A stretch of DNA of 64,000 nucleotides from Branchipolynoe longqiensis (GCA_030323885.1 CM059186.1:146507810-146571809), one strand, 5' to 3'; positions 18,995-29,989 are shown, numbered from the stretch's first letter. Program-made: numbers and translations. Notes: a model not told the origin generated them from the letters alone.

Positions 18995-19495
18995 TTAATT
19001 CTTTTTATTGAGGCTGTATTTATACTGTCCATAGCATGTAAGCCTGGGTACCCAGGCTTGTTTTCAATGCTGGCCAGCTGTAGTGTTGGTGTTGTCTTAT
19101 CAAACAGTAGCTGCTGATAAGTTATTTGATTGTCTGCATTTCAGTAGCAGATAGATAGTCTGTTAGTACGTTTAGTAGCATATGTTAGTTTTGTTGGGGC
19201 CTCTTGGCATTGTATTTTTGTTCTATTCTTATTACTATTTTAGTTGTTTTCTTAAGGTTCTATGTTAGTGTTTTGGGGTTTTCTTGGGAAGAGTTTTCCA
19301 CTTTTTTCTACTTAATTCTATACTAGCCTATTTTATTTACATGTCCTTAGGCCTGCACGTAATAGGTGGTTGAGTTATGTTTGTTTGAATTTGATTTGAT
19401 TCATATTGTTGTTGGATATGTTATCTGGCTTTTATATTTCTGGTTATCCCACCCTGGGCTGTCCAGTTGGTGGGCCGTGACATATCACCTGCCCC
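18995..19495 (-). repeat. Interspersed repeat, about 0.5 kb, reverse of 54168-54545
   Basis: TTTTTATTGAGGCTGTATTT, AGCCTGGGTACCCAGGCTTG, the CTGGCCAGCTGTAGTGTTGG segment, GCAGATAGATAG and GGTGGGCCGTGACATATCAC mirror the copy at 54168-54545, but with extra sequence in the middle. CCTGGGTACCCAGG is a perfect 14-bp palindrome (CCCGG variant in the other copy). The mobile class is unknown. Confidence 0.7.
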
Positions 19496-19687
19496 CTTGT
19501 GGTGCAGTTCAGTTGGGGTTCCCAGTTTTTTATTTTGCACAGATATATTTTGTACGTTTTTAGGTCAGGGATTTGGTTTAAATTGAAAATATACCAAATT
19601 AAACCAAATTTCGCACTAAAATGCTGGAGCTCACAGGCTTGTACAACCTTCAGCAGTGACAGATTCTGTGAAATTGCGTTAAAGCTT
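19496..19687. other. Unassigned
   Basis: No feature was recognised. Confidence 0.4.
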
Positions 19688-20005
19688 CCAATTTTCAATA
19701 CCAAAGCGATTATCTAAATTTGACTCTACATGTACAACTTAGATACTAAAGCACTTATTAAGGATTTGTTGCCACATAGAAGGGAATGCTGACTCAATTC
19801 GATAGAGCAGGTTCACGCAGAAGCCTATGGTGGCAGAGGTTTGGTATGCTTGCCAACATTAATTTCACATGTTTGCAGTTCAAATATATCAAAATTTAAT
19901 CATTAAAAATAAAAGTTACTTCAATGTAATGTAAGGTCGATTATAACAATCAATTAAATATATTTATCTCAGAAAAAAACAGAAACTCAAAATCATCGGA
20001 ATATG
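19688..20005 (-). repeat. TTAA-flanked MITE, nearly full copy
   Basis: From GTTAAAGCTTCC through GATTATCTAAATTTGACTC, TTGTTGCCACATAGAAGGG, TATGCTTGCCAACATTAATT and GTTACTTCAATGTAATG to CAAAATCATCGGAATATGC, it follows the whole reference order in reverse. Its termini have drifted. Confidence 0.8.
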
Positions 20006-21019
20006 CTAAACTAAAATTACTCCTAAGTTCCCCAATCTAGACATTTGATATGGAGGTGTGTAATTGCTTTAGTTTCAAAAGTTTGATGCGTTCATCGAGC
20101 TATACATCATTTAAAAATACCATCCATGTATTTAAAAAAAAACACGAAAAAAGTATTACCAACAAAACAGGACTATTGGGCAATATTTGTGTATTATGTA
20201 ATTGAAATATGATCATCCTACAGCTATAAGCGCTGGGAAGTACCCAGCCTATCTGGTTGACCTGACAGTTGCGCCAACCCTTCACCGCGTCCAGGGCCAG
20301 CCCTGTGCGGAACCTCTCATAAGCATATTCAGCGCTATACGGAGCGACCCAACCCGCCACGGTTGTGACCCAACCAGCCACGGTTGAACTCATTTGAGCC
20401 CGTTTGAACTTGCTGGAAATCCCAGTGTATGTGTTCCTCCGTGCTACTAGGTATTCGGGGTCAGCGATTGGTTAATAATATATCAAAACAAATGCCCGCT
20501 GCCAAAGAATTTGCTAATATGCGTAGTGCAAAACTGAGATTTTATTCAAAATTAAAAGAAATAAAGAACAATTTGTCATAAAGATGGATGCACAAATACA
20601 ATATTAATAGTTTATTCTGCGGAAATGACGGTCGTCACCCGAGTGGCTAGAATTTCAAATCGAACACCACAAGTGGAGTAACAAAATACACGCGCAATCA
20701 TAAAATACTTTGCTGTAGTTATATCGGGGGGAAAATAAATGGATTAAAGTGTTTGAAGTATATTTGAAATTTATCTACATCAATTTCTGTTTAAATTACA
20801 CAATATCAGTAATTACAGAATGGGAAACTATTCCTGCAAGGGTATGCTCAATATGACCCAGTGGTCACCCGTCTTTGCTCCTTTCCTCGCTGTGGACCCT
20901 TCTCGAACCTCTGGCTGTGACAGCTATATTTAGGCGGAAATGGACCACTTGGAGCCAATTGGTGAGCCCACTGGGAACTCGGCGGCGTTCATTGTGAGCG
21001 CGGCGGCAGGCACAAGATT
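20006..21019. other. Unassigned; no gene seen
   Basis: A short direct repeat (GACCCAACC, GCCACGGTTG twice) lies at 20345-20385. Sequence from 20930 becomes CpG-rich towards the purine tract. No supported frame. Confidence 0.4.
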
Positions 21020-21960
21020 GGCCGGCGCTGATCGGGGGGAGGGCTGGTGGGAGGGGGTCGAGGGAGGTGGGATGCGGGTAAGGGATGGGAGGGGCTGGGA
21101 ATGAGAGAGGAGGGAGAGGGAGGAGGCGGAGAAAGGAGGAGAGTTGAGGGGGGGATAACACGGGGGAAGGATGGAGAGGGAAGGGGTTAGGGAGGATTGG
21201 GAAACGGGAGGAGAGTGGGGAGGTAATGGGGCGGGGAGGTGATGGGACCGGGTATGGAGGGAGAATGGAGGTGGGATATGGGGGACAAGGGAGAAGGGAG
21301 AAGAGTTGAGGGGGATGGGGTGGGATACAGAGGGAGAGGGGGGAAAGGGAGGACTGGGAGAAGGGAGGAGGGCTGGCATGGGTCGATGCGGGGGGAGGGC
21401 GGCAGAGGAGAGCGGAGGAGAAATGGAGGAGGGAGACAACGAAGAAAAGAGAAGATTTGAGAGGCGATGATGCGGGTGAAGGAGGTAGAGGGGAAGCGGA
21501 GATGGAGGAGTCGGAGAAGGGAGTGGGAGGAGGGAGCAGACGGGTGAAGAAGGGAGATGGCAGGGCGATAGGGATGGGTGGGAGCAGGGAGTGGGAGCAG
21601 GGAGTTGGAGCAGGGATGGGAGCAGGGATGGGAGCACGGGATTGGGAGCCGGGAGTGGGATCAGGGAGTGGGAGAACGGAGGAGAACGGGCAGGGGGAGG
21701 GGATGGAGAAAAGAGGGGAAGGGGAGAGGACAGGGACAGAGAAAGGAGGGAGGGGGAGTGGTAGGAAGGGAGATGGTGGCGGTGAGGGGGATGGGAGGAG
21801 GGCACAAAAGGGACGGGGCTGGGGATTTGATGAATATGGCTGGGGCTGGGATGGGGACGGCAGGAAGGAAGGGGCAGGGGAGGGAGGCGGTGGGGAGCAG
21901 TAAATGCGGGAGGGAGAAAGAAGGGCACGCGGAGGAGGGGGGGGGGGGGACTGTGGTGGG
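21020..21960. repeat. Polypurine tract, about 940 bp
   Basis: G/A-dominated plus strand with GGGAGTGGGAGCAGGGAG-type subrepeats at 21580-21680. The 348-residue frame on the minus strand (20930-21976) is Pro/Ser-only and is not a gene. Confidence 0.9.
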
Positions 21961-22300
21961 TGAGTTTATTTCTCATGCCAATCAGCCACCAGCATAGACG
22001 GTGAATTAAACTGACCTGGGGCGAGTCGCGCGGTTGCCGTCGTCGCGCGGGCCAGTCCCCAAAGTAGCCGTGTTTGTAGTCGCGCAGAAACCTGGAGGTG
22101 GTCGTTACGGCGCCTTATCGGCCAGCCGGGCGCGGGCTGACAGATTACCTTCGTTTGCTGCTGCCGGCCAACCACTGGCAATTAATTACCCATTGGTAAT
22201 ACGAGACCGACTCTTGTATTGGAGAGGGCTATGGCTGGCATTGCATAGGTTATACGGCATAGTGAAAGGGCTTCACGTTGATTGGTAATCAAAATAGGAT
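21961..22300. other. GC-rich unassigned segment
   Basis: CpG-rich at 22010-22160. The short frames have no recognised domain. Confidence 0.4.
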
Positions 22301-22859
22301 CGGTCTGAGGGGGAACTCTATTGCAATGAAGTACTTCTGGATTACTTTCTTTATAATTACTGATCCATGGGTCTGCTTGGATCCATGATTATCCGTGATA
22401 TACGTCATTGTAACTGCTGAGAGCGATCATTGGAGCTGAAACACAGCTTGACTGCAACCACCCTCAGCTTTGACTGGACCCTAAATAACTCACAAAGAAT
22501 ATGTTGTTTCAAGATGTCCAAATCATCATTAGTCAAGAAAGACCCTTACCTTTGACTATGCCCTAAATACCTCACAGCGTCATGTTGTCTCAAGATGAAG
22601 ACTTCAGGTGCAAAATAAACCGCAAACAGCAATGCAAGATACATGATTTAAAAATAAAATAAAAGATTTATACCTGAAGGGAATTTTAATTCTCACTAAT
22701 CCCACTTTTCTTGTTATGAAATAGTTGTGGAGCATTGAAACAAAAAATAGGAATGTAAAAAATGAACCTTTTGAAGGTTTATCTCCAAGGCTTATCTCAC
22801 TTTTTGGGTTGGCTTTTACGGGGATTTGCGCCTGATCTCTTCAAATGTACGGATCATGA
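22301..22859. other. Unassigned, with weak internal repetition
   Basis: TTTGACTGGACCCTAAATAA near 22475 and TTTGACTATGCCCTAAATAC near 22555 repeat the opening of the unit at 22860, so this may be two degraded copies of the same small repeat. Confidence 0.45.
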
Positions 22860-23018
22860 ATGGTCAGGAAAGACCATCAGCTTTGATTATGCCCTAAATA
22901 ACAAATAACTCACAAAGGATATGTTTTCTCAAGATGTACAAATAACGATTAGTCATATTCGGTGGCGATAATCGTGAATAAAGTAAAGTGTGTTGGTCAT
23001 GTTACTGCCCCTTTAGGA
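22860..23018 (+). repeat. Small interspersed repeat ending GTTACTGCCCCTTTA
   Basis: GCCCTAAATAAC, TTTCTCAAGATG, ATTCGGTGGCGATAATCGTG and GTCATGTTACTGCCCCTTTA recur with changes at 47660-47856. The class is unknown. Confidence 0.6.
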
Positions 23019-23309
23019 TACTGATATGACTAAGGTGGACCACGAGTATACATCAGCTCTAACACAGAGCCTGGCCACTTCCTAATAACCAATGATTAGA
23101 GCTATCACCAAGGGTAATGCTTATATGACTCTGCTTCGGTTTCTGTTCACATGGGTCCTCCAGTTTCTTGCCAATATCGTTTTCACTTTATTTCCCCCAC
23201 AATACCACTGATGGCATTTTAACCAGTTCTGTCCACATATCTCTATTCCCTATAGCCCTCTGGGAGTTAACAAACTCCAGCCTCGTCCTTTCATTGATGT
23301 GGACCACAG
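23019..23309. other. Unassigned
   Basis: No feature was recognised. Confidence 0.4.
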
Positions 23310-23601
23310 ACGGGATGGCCGAATGAGTTAGAGCGTCCGTCTCCCGTGCTGATAGATCGTGGGGTGGCGGGTTCGAACCCTGGTCGAGTAAAACCAATGA
23401 ATTTAAAATTTATACTTGTCACTTCCTAGCCAGGCGCTCGGCATTATTATGACAGGGCAAGGACTGGTGTGCTCAGTGTCAGGATAATGTGACTGAGTGG
23501 GATAGCACTAGAAAGTCACCATGAGTGCGCACTGTCACAAGTCGGTACCCGTCCTGGTATGACATTAGATGTTCCTAGGACGTAAAACAACAACAAACAA
23601 A
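23310..23601 (+). repeat. tRNA-derived SINE (family 1), full length
   Basis: The head has an A-box-like TGGCCGAATGAGTTAGAGCG and a B box GGTTCGAACCC (23370-23380), as in RNA polymerase III promoters. The body continues with TTATACTTGTCACTTCCTAG, CAGTGTCAGGATAATGTGAC, TCACAAGTCGGTACCCGTCC and CTAGGACGTAAAAC. It ends in a CAACAACAAACAAAC tail. The tRNA acceptor arms do not pair, so this is a SINE and not a tRNA gene. Confidence 0.88.
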
Positions 23602-23639
23602 CTTGCATTGATGTTGTCTTCGCATGCCAATATCCCAGT

Positions 23640-23830
23640 ATGTGATGTATTATATACATATACTTATCTCGGGCGCAAGTGACAATGTAGCGCCACCGGT
23701 CACGTGGTTGGAGGGTGGCCAAACATCAAGTAAGCCACCCCATCAGTAATAAGGTAGGAAATAAATATAATATATAATCCCTTTCGCGCCTTTATACTCG
23801 CATAATGCTTATACATCACATATACATATA
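23640..23830 (+). repeat. GGCGCC-core interspersed repeat (core altered)
   Basis: GTAGCGCCACCGGTCACGTG, the TAAGGTAGGAAATAA segment and TTATACTCGCATAATGC followed by TTATACATCACATA match 17095-17250. The core reads AGCGCC here. Confidence 0.55.
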
Positions 23831-24129
23831 CGGAGTGACTATTGCCATGGTACCGTGTCCCTAACGTGAGATTATATAGTCATAGTGCCGTGACGACAGT
23901 ACATTATTCTACAATCACGGTTCTGCGCAGGGTTAGGGTTAGGGTTAGGGTTAGGGTTATATATTTTGGATAGGTATTGACTGTAGACTTCGGATCTAAA
24001 ACAATGGTACTGTGATGCTAGATTGCCGATCTATATCAACGGTACTGTGATGCCAGACTCTCGCATTGCTGCCATGGTACCATGATTTTAGAATATCCTT
24101 CTGCCACCACAAACCACGACAATAGAGGC
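23831..24129. other. Unassigned, with ATGGTACTGTGAT-type repeats
   Basis: CAATGGTACTGTGATGCTAGA and related words recur three or four times between 23850 and 24090, a decayed tandem repeat that surrounds the telomeric block. Confidence 0.5.
23930..23959. repeat. Interstitial telomeric repeat, about five TTAGGG units
   Basis: There are five uninterrupted GGGTTA units. TTAGGG is the usual telomeric repeat of molluscs and many other animals. The block lies inside a repeat-rich, non-terminal context. Confidence 0.92.
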
Positions 24130-24312
24130 GGCCATATATTCTCGGCGTTAAGTGAGTAGGACAGTGAGGAGGCGAGCGGTGGCGCCACCGTCGGAGTTGA
24201 AGCCTGAGCAGTAGATGAGTAGTCCGAGGCTCAACCACCCGATTACTGATAGGTGGGTGTTAGGATAGTATAGAATTCTGGGTTATTATACTCATATAAT
24301 TCTTATACATAC
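24130..24312 (+). repeat. GGCGCC-core interspersed repeat abutting the YR fragment
   Basis: GCGGTGGCGCCACCGTC and the border TATACTCATATAATTC followed by TTATACAT are present. The YR-element fragment begins right after it, at about 24313. Confidence 0.55.
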
Positions 24313-25530
24313 TGGACCCAGTTCTATGGCACACGCGAAATATTCGCAAGCATCGGATTGCCCGAGGCAACTGAGAAAACCCAGCGCCTAGCTAGGTCCA
24401 TCAGGTGGCTCGGCATATATATTGATGCACCAACAATGACACTCACCATCCCACGCGACGAGATTGAAAGTACCATTAAGCTGGTCCGCACCACTGCAGA
24501 TCGGGATCATGTCACCCAAAAGCAGCCCCAGTCGCTGCTGGGCAAGCTCCTACATCTAGCAAAGTGTATGCCACCAACCAGGCTGTTTGTCAGCAGGCTG
24601 CTGGCTGCCCTCCGTGGTATGGACACTGACCGCACCCCCGTGACCAACGAGATAAGGAGGGACCTCGCATGGTTCCCCTGCATGGAACGGTACATCTATC
24701 ATACCGCCCATCAAACCCATGGGCGAGATAGCTGTCGATGCATGCATTGGCGGAGTGGGCGGGGCCGACAGAAAATGTGCATACTCCACCCAGCTTGCAG
24801 ACCATGGCCTACACCAATTGAGATATGGTGTTGGATAGAGGAGCAGACGACCCGGATGTACCCATCCTCCGTCGCCAACTCAGCCTCTCACCTGCGCCTG
24901 TTCCTATGCATGAGTAAAAAAACACAAGTAAAAAAAAGCGGTGGCCAGGCACCTGCAGGCCACACCGCAGGGACGGGTGGTCGCGACGGCCGTCATAATA
25001 ATGTTCCTTACCGGGACACGGCAGTCGGAGGTGGCGTCATGGTCGGCTGGCACCTTTGACCCAACCCGCCACACGACACAGGCGGATGTGGAAATATGGG
25101 GAGGCAGGCTGCATATACATTCGAAGTGGGCTAAGAATATGCAGGCTGGACACCAGTCGCGGGACAGGTGGCTGGCCCCATCCATGGACGCGCAATTCTT
25201 CCCAGTGACCGCATACCATGCCATGATCGCTGAGGCGCCCACCACCACTTGTGAACAGCCCCTCCTCACATTTCCATCCCCTACCTAGCTAGGGAGTGGC
25301 GCGACACTCAAATCGCCATCGGGGTCTCCCCTCCATACACACTCCACGCAATACGCAAGTCAGCAGCAATGGTGGGCCTTGCCTCAGGCAGCTACAAGCT
25401 GGAGGTCCAAAGGTTCGGGGGATGGGCATCAAATGCTCACCAGATATACATCAGTACCAGAGACTCCAATAAGGTTAACCACGCGCTAATCCATGCGACA
25501 AAATCAAACGAACGCAACTATGGATTGGCT
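24313..25530 (+). pseudogene. Decayed DIRS/Ngaro-type retroelement: RT thumb, RNase H stub and tyrosine recombinase
   Basis: From about 24313 the frame holds the post-catalytic RT region: RSIRWLGIYIDAPTMTLTIP (the LGI-D motif), then LLGKLLHLAKCMPPTRLFVSRLL. Near 24722 the frame shifts into a short RNase-H-like start (IAVDACIGGVGGA), which ends abruptly. At about 24808 sequence related to the recombinase N-terminus follows (PTPIEIWCWIEE; compare PTPHEIRCWIED in the element at 2904-7373), so most of RNase H is deleted. The recombinase core continues in another frame (24941-25288, with TGTRQSEVAS and KWAKNM) and a third (to about 25530, with LHAIRKSAA, FGGWAS and YIS). Catalytic Arg, His-x-x-Arg, Trp and Tyr positions can all be located. 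Frameshifts make it inactive. It shows the RT-then-YR order expected of an autonomous relative. Confidence 0.85.
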
Positions 25531-25539
25531 GAATGATTG

Positions 25540-25975
25540 GCACAGCCAATCAAACATAAAAATAAATAAACCATAGATACAACAAAAAACTAAACATAAA
25601 TAACACAAACAATTAAACAAAATCACCAGCCAATTGACACCCGAGTAATTGACCTATCAACAATTGTGCATCATCATTGTTATATGTAATTGAGGTTTCT
25701 ATTGCCCTTCTTAAATTTGTAACATGTCGATATAACTTGGTGTCTAGGTTATATCATCACTGAACCATATTTGTCATATGTGCCATCCACCATACCACAC
25801 CCATCCATGATCAAATTACATGACATGATGTCAGTTGTGACTGCCCTACATGCATGAAAGATACAATCAAAGCTGTATATGCCGCCGGGGGGGGGCACGC
25901 CCAAGTAAATTGTCATGTTTTTTTCCCAACATCAGCCTCCTCATTCATCTTATGTGCCCATGAGCAAGGATGCAA
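25540..25975 (+). repeat. 3' non-coding tail of the decayed YR element
   Basis: AT-rich sequence follows the recombinase. Its end (CAACATCAGCCTCCT, then GTGCCCATGAGCAAGGATG) closely parallels 50460-50510, and more distantly the B-repeat end of the element at 2904-7373 (CTGCCCGAGCCAGTAATG). It is probably the B-type end of a related family. Confidence 0.6.
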
Positions 25976-26261
25976 GTATAAATCCGCGTAAGGGATTTTC
26001 TATATATTTATTATATTATATTATTTCGATATTATATTATTAGCCAATGGGCTCTCTGCATGTATTTGCTCCTTACTCATACGGGTACTGGTGGCTCCAC
26101 CACCGCCCGATCATACTTCGGGTGCTAACATTGTCACATTGTGGCATCAGTGACAGTAAGCGCTGGCTGATGGGTGGTGTGTGATGCAGAGTGTAGCAAT
26201 AACAGAGGAGAAAAAGTTGAGTCCAGTTTGTGGGAATTCTGATGGTATACAGCCAGATGGG
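25976..26261. other. Unassigned
   Basis: A short TTATATTATA run lies near 26005-26045. Nothing else was recognised. Confidence 0.4.
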
Positions 26262-26410
26262 AAATCGAGGGAGGGAGGGAGGCAGGGAGGGAGGCAGGGA
26301 GGCGGGGAGTGCGGGAGGCTTGGGAGGTAAGGAGGGAGATCGGGAGGGGGGCCAGGAGGGGGGCGTGGCTGCCCCCTCCATCCCCCCCCTCCCATCACCT
26401 CCTCCCCACC
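26262..26410. repeat. Purine-rich GGGAGGGAGGCA repeats with a C-rich edge
   Basis: It is G/A-rich to 26370, then C-rich. Non-coding. Confidence 0.75.
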
Positions 26411-26617
26411 TCTCACGAATAGTTGGCAGTATGCGGTCCCATTATCGGCGCGGTGAGTGTACCCGGGGTGCGCACGCATCCTATCTCAGCGTGTGCCCGG
26501 ATGCCAGCATTGACATGCGCCTGGCCACCTGCTGACCGGTAAAACAATATGGCCACTGTCTAGCAGGGGGCTGGAAGGGCACAGCAAGTCTGACTGCAAT
26601 TCCGCTGTAGGGGTGCT
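26411..26617. other. GC-rich unassigned
   Basis: No feature was recognised. Confidence 0.4.
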
Positions 26618-27180
26618 GGTGTACCAGGAAATCGCAACCCCCTGGAGATCGCACACCCCGGGATTTGCAATTTCCTAGGAAATCACAAACCCCCCTGGAA
26701 ATCGCAAACCCTCAGTGCTTTGTAGCATTTTGTATTATTCCACTAATACACTAGTAAATAAAGGTTTAAATAATGTATAAATAAGAATTTGGAATATTAA
26801 AATTGTTCTATTTACTGTATGCAGTGACTGAAGTTGGAACTAAAAAGGCCATTTTGCTAATGACATTGTTTACATTGCTGATCCTGAAACTGAGTGATTA
26901 TACAAGGATATTGCCACACCTCTTTACCTGGCCTTTTTATGGCCACAGTGGCGTCATTTGTGAATAAAGGCCGTTTTCAGTGCATGTGCGGTCGGAGTTA
27001 CGAACTGGACTATCGCAAAGATGTTTACATTAGGATAAAGACTGCCAAACATGGGGGCTTTGCGATGTCCAGGGGGGATATGTCATTTCTTAGGAAATAT
27101 GGGCATGGGGGTTTGCGATTTCCTAGGAAATCACAAGTGGGGGTTTGCGATTTAAAGGGTTTGCGATTTCCTGCTACACC
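26618..27180. repeat. Foldback element with GGTGTA ends and GAAATCGCAAACCC subrepeats
   Basis: The left end GGTGTACCAGGAAATCGCAA and the right end TTGCGATTTCCTGCTACACC are inverted repeats with one mismatch. Each arm holds several copies of a CCTAGGAAATCACAAACCCC-type unit, inverted between arms. The middle (about 26730-27040) is not repetitive. The 114-residue frame here is not a gene. Confidence 0.8.
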
Positions 27181-27543
27181 TGGCTTGCGTTGTATTCGCC
27201 GGTATCCACTATTGACCGGCCCAGCAGGGAGAGGCTAGGGGTGGGTGTAGGAGTGGGCGGGGTAAGGGGACAGGCAGGATGATGTACGACTGACCATCGC
27301 AAACAATGGCCTTTTTCATTTGATTTCTCTTCTTTTTTTTTCATTCTTTTTTTTTCATGTGGAGGGGGGGGGTGGGGTGCGGGGGGCGATGGACGTGATT
27401 TAGTATATCAGCTGCTAAAGGTTGACCATTTGCTCCTCTGGCCGGCAGATTGTCGTCTGTCTCCTCTTTCATTTTCTGCTCAGCAGACGACACTTGGAGC
27501 TCTCCTCTGACGAAAAGCGCAGGAAAACGATTGTGCCCTCTAA
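27181..27543. other. Unassigned; T-rich and G-rich runs
   Basis: A T-rich run lies at 27330-27357 and a G-rich run at 27362-27390. No gene was recognised. Confidence 0.4.
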
Positions 27544-27544
27544 A

Positions 27545-28266
27545 GCCCTGGTCACATACACGTTAGTGAACGTAGTTGAACGTAGTTGAACGTAGGATAG
27601 ATTAACGTGGGTCAAACGTGATATCACTACGTTAAACTACGTTAAAGTATGGCAGGTTTTGGTGGATCACCCACCTAATAGTGTAGAGATGTCGATTATC
27701 AACGTTGAGTAAGATATAAGTTTGCACCGTGGAGAGCGGTCATGCGTAATTGCAGAGAATCGACTGTAGCGAAGACGTCTTAGTATCAAGTGTTTATTTC
27801 CGTCTCCTTCCCATGCGCTGGTACCGGCGCGGTAGGTCATTTCCCGCCAGTGACCAGCGGTACATACATACATTACAATAGTACGGATAAATACATTACG
27901 GTATGGATTCCGGTACGTTACAGTACGGATCCCGGTAGGGATCGCGGTATGCATCCCAGTACGTCCAACTACATTGAACTATGTTGAACTACGTCGAACT
28001 ACATTGAACTATGTTACACTCCACTACGTTCAACTACGTTCAACTTCGTCCACTAATGGCCATGTGACCATGGCAGAACGGCCAAGGTCCCTCTTTTTTG
28101 AAGATGTCCGAAGCTTAAATCAGAACTTACGGTCCACACACGTTCTTATCACGTTCTCATCTCGGAGAAGTATGGATGCCGGTTTGTTGCACTACGTTGA
28201 ACTACATTGAACTATGTTAGCCTCCATTACATTCAACTAAGTCCACTAACGTGTATGTGACCGAGC
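27545..28266. repeat. Foldback element, ACGTTAGTGGACGTAGTTGA type
   Basis: The left end CCCTGGTCACATACACGTTA is mirrored by TAACGTGTATGTGACC at the right end. Arms consist of tandem ACGTAGTTGA units on the left and TCAACTACGT units on the right, so the whole can fold back. The centre has (TACGGTATGGATCCCGG)-like repeats near 27895-27960. Related copies lie at 31872-32075 and 32187-32473. Confidence 0.8.
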
Positions 28267-28305
28267 ATTTAGCTAAGATAAAATAACTACTGCAATGACG
28301 GCGAA

Positions 28306-28794
28306 CCGGTGTAAAGATTTCAAATTCCCCCCTGATTCAAGTTCCCCCTGGGAACTTGAAAACGTTTTCAAATTCATCCCAGGGGAATTTGAACACTTTT
28401 TCAAGTTCCCTCCCTCGTTTTAACTTTCCCTCCCCCCATTTTTGGGGAATTTTCTTTATTTTTGTTATTTTTTGTTATTTACAAAAATTGTTCATGACAA
28501 ATATAATAATACACAGAGAATAGCATAATGGAATTATTACTAGTACAAAAAAACATAATTCACCCCAAATGACACAAAAACTCTCCAAGATGGCTAAGAA
28601 AATATTATAGATCTGAATTTTAAAATGTTTTTTAAAGTTTTTTAAGCAATTTTAAATTCCTGGAGGGGGGAATTTGAAAATAGGGGGAGGAATCTGAAAA
28701 CTGTTTTTAATTCCCCCCCCCCCAGGAATCTGAAAACGTTTTCAGATTCCCCGGGGGAACTTGAAAAGGGGGGAAATTGAAATTGTTACACTGG
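28306..28794. repeat. Foldback element with GGTGTA ends and TTTCAAATTCCCCC subrepeats
   Basis: The left end CCGGTGTAAAGATTTCAAAT pairs with the reverse complement of the right end (ATTTGAAAT-like, ending TTACACTGG). Inverted arms contain repeated AAGTTCCCCCTGGGAACTTG and GAAAACGTTTTCA words, themselves palindromic. It shares its terminal GGTGTA and its subrepeat-filled arms with 26618-27180, so both may belong to one superfamily. Confidence 0.75.
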
Positions 28795-29119
28795 GGCGCG
28801 ACACCGGGAGAGGGGCGTGTGTGCAGGGTGTGTGGTGGTGTTGGTGGGGTGGGGTGGGGTGGGTGGGGTGGGGTGGGATGGGGTAGGGTGTGTGGGTGTG
28901 GTGGGAGGATATTTACACAGCTCTGGGATTGTTGTCTGAAGTCGAAATCTCGTCTGCTCTCTCTCTCTCTCCCGAGAGAGAGAGAGAGTACTCGCGGGGA
29001 ATTGTGGCGGGCGGTTAGTTACAAATCTCAGGGATGAGGCCAGTGTACAACTGGACAGCGCTTCCCGAGGGCATGCGCATTCCAGACGAGGGTGCAGATC
29101 GCCCAGCGTGATGCTCCAT
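28795..29119. other. GT/G-rich sequence with a (CT)7-CCCG-(AG)7 hairpin
   Basis: GGGTGGGGTGGGG words lie at 28835-28890. At 28957-28988 a 14-base CT run and a 14-base AG run flank CCCG, a perfect 14-bp stem. Confidence 0.7.
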
Positions 29120-29550
29120 GTTCTATCGACGACGATTCAAAGAGAGAGAGAGAAGAGAGAGGAGATAGACGAGAGGGGGGAGAGAGGGGGTGAGGAGAGA
29201 GTGGAAGAGCAGAGAGTGGGAGAGGAGGACGATGGAGTTGGGAGAGAGAAGGGTAGAGAGAGGGTGAGAGAGGAGAGAGGCAGTAGAGAGGGAGAAAGGG
29301 AGAGAGAATGAGAGAGGGGAGAGCTGGGGTAGAAGGGGTAGAGGAAGTTTGGAGATAGAGATGGAGAAAGAGGGGGAAAGAGGAGGAGAGAGGGGGTAGA
29401 GAGAGGGGGAGAGGAGGACAGGAGGACAGGAGGGAGAGAGTCGGGAGAGAAAGGAGGAGAGAGGTGGAGAGAGGAAGAGAGAGGGGGATAGCGAGAGGGG
29501 GATAGGAGGGAGATGGAGTTGGGAGAGAAAGGTGGAGAGCGGGGGGAAGG
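29120..29550. repeat. Polypurine tract, GAGAGAGGGAGA type
   Basis: Near-continuous G/A on the plus strand. Three long overlapping Ser/Pro/Leu frames on the minus strand are artefacts. Confidence 0.9.
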
Positions 29551-29989
29551 CAACAACAACAAAATATGCAAAAGATGCAGTTACAGCCACTCCCTTCAGG
29601 GATGGAGTGTGCGGAGTAGAGGTCAGAGGTCGGGTGTGGGGTGGGCGTAATGGGGTAAGGGAGGGGGGGGGGGTAAGCCCCCCAGTCTCCAAGCTTAAAC
29701 ATCGCTAGTAGTATTCGACCTGGAACCCGATGTTTCAGAATGTCCGGAAGGTTAACTGTCGACGATAAGTCAGGGCTGCGTCTGGGGAACCGAGTTGTCG
29801 TTTGCATATTCTAAAGCGTCCACACTAGTAGCGGCGCCGCAGTTAACATGGCGATTTACGAGGCACCCGCATACCCGGCACTTAGTCGGCCATTAAGGAG
29901 CCATAGCTCCGCGCAGGCGCACGGCGCAGTCAGTGACGGATGAGCTGCTCACACCCCAATGAGCCGTGCATGTCCGGCACGGGCACTGT
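29551..29989. other. Unassigned; part CpG-rich
   Basis: A poly-G run lies near 29663-29672, and the stretch at 29830-29975 is CpG-containing. No gene was recognised. Confidence 0.4.

Noticed and set aside
20930..21976. 348-residue minus-strand open frame
   Set aside because: It is almost entirely Pro, Ser and Leu because it is the complement of a polypurine tract. It has no domain and no codon structure.
23310..23390. tRNA gene
   Set aside because: Head of a full-length family 1 SINE with tail and body, not a closed cloverleaf.
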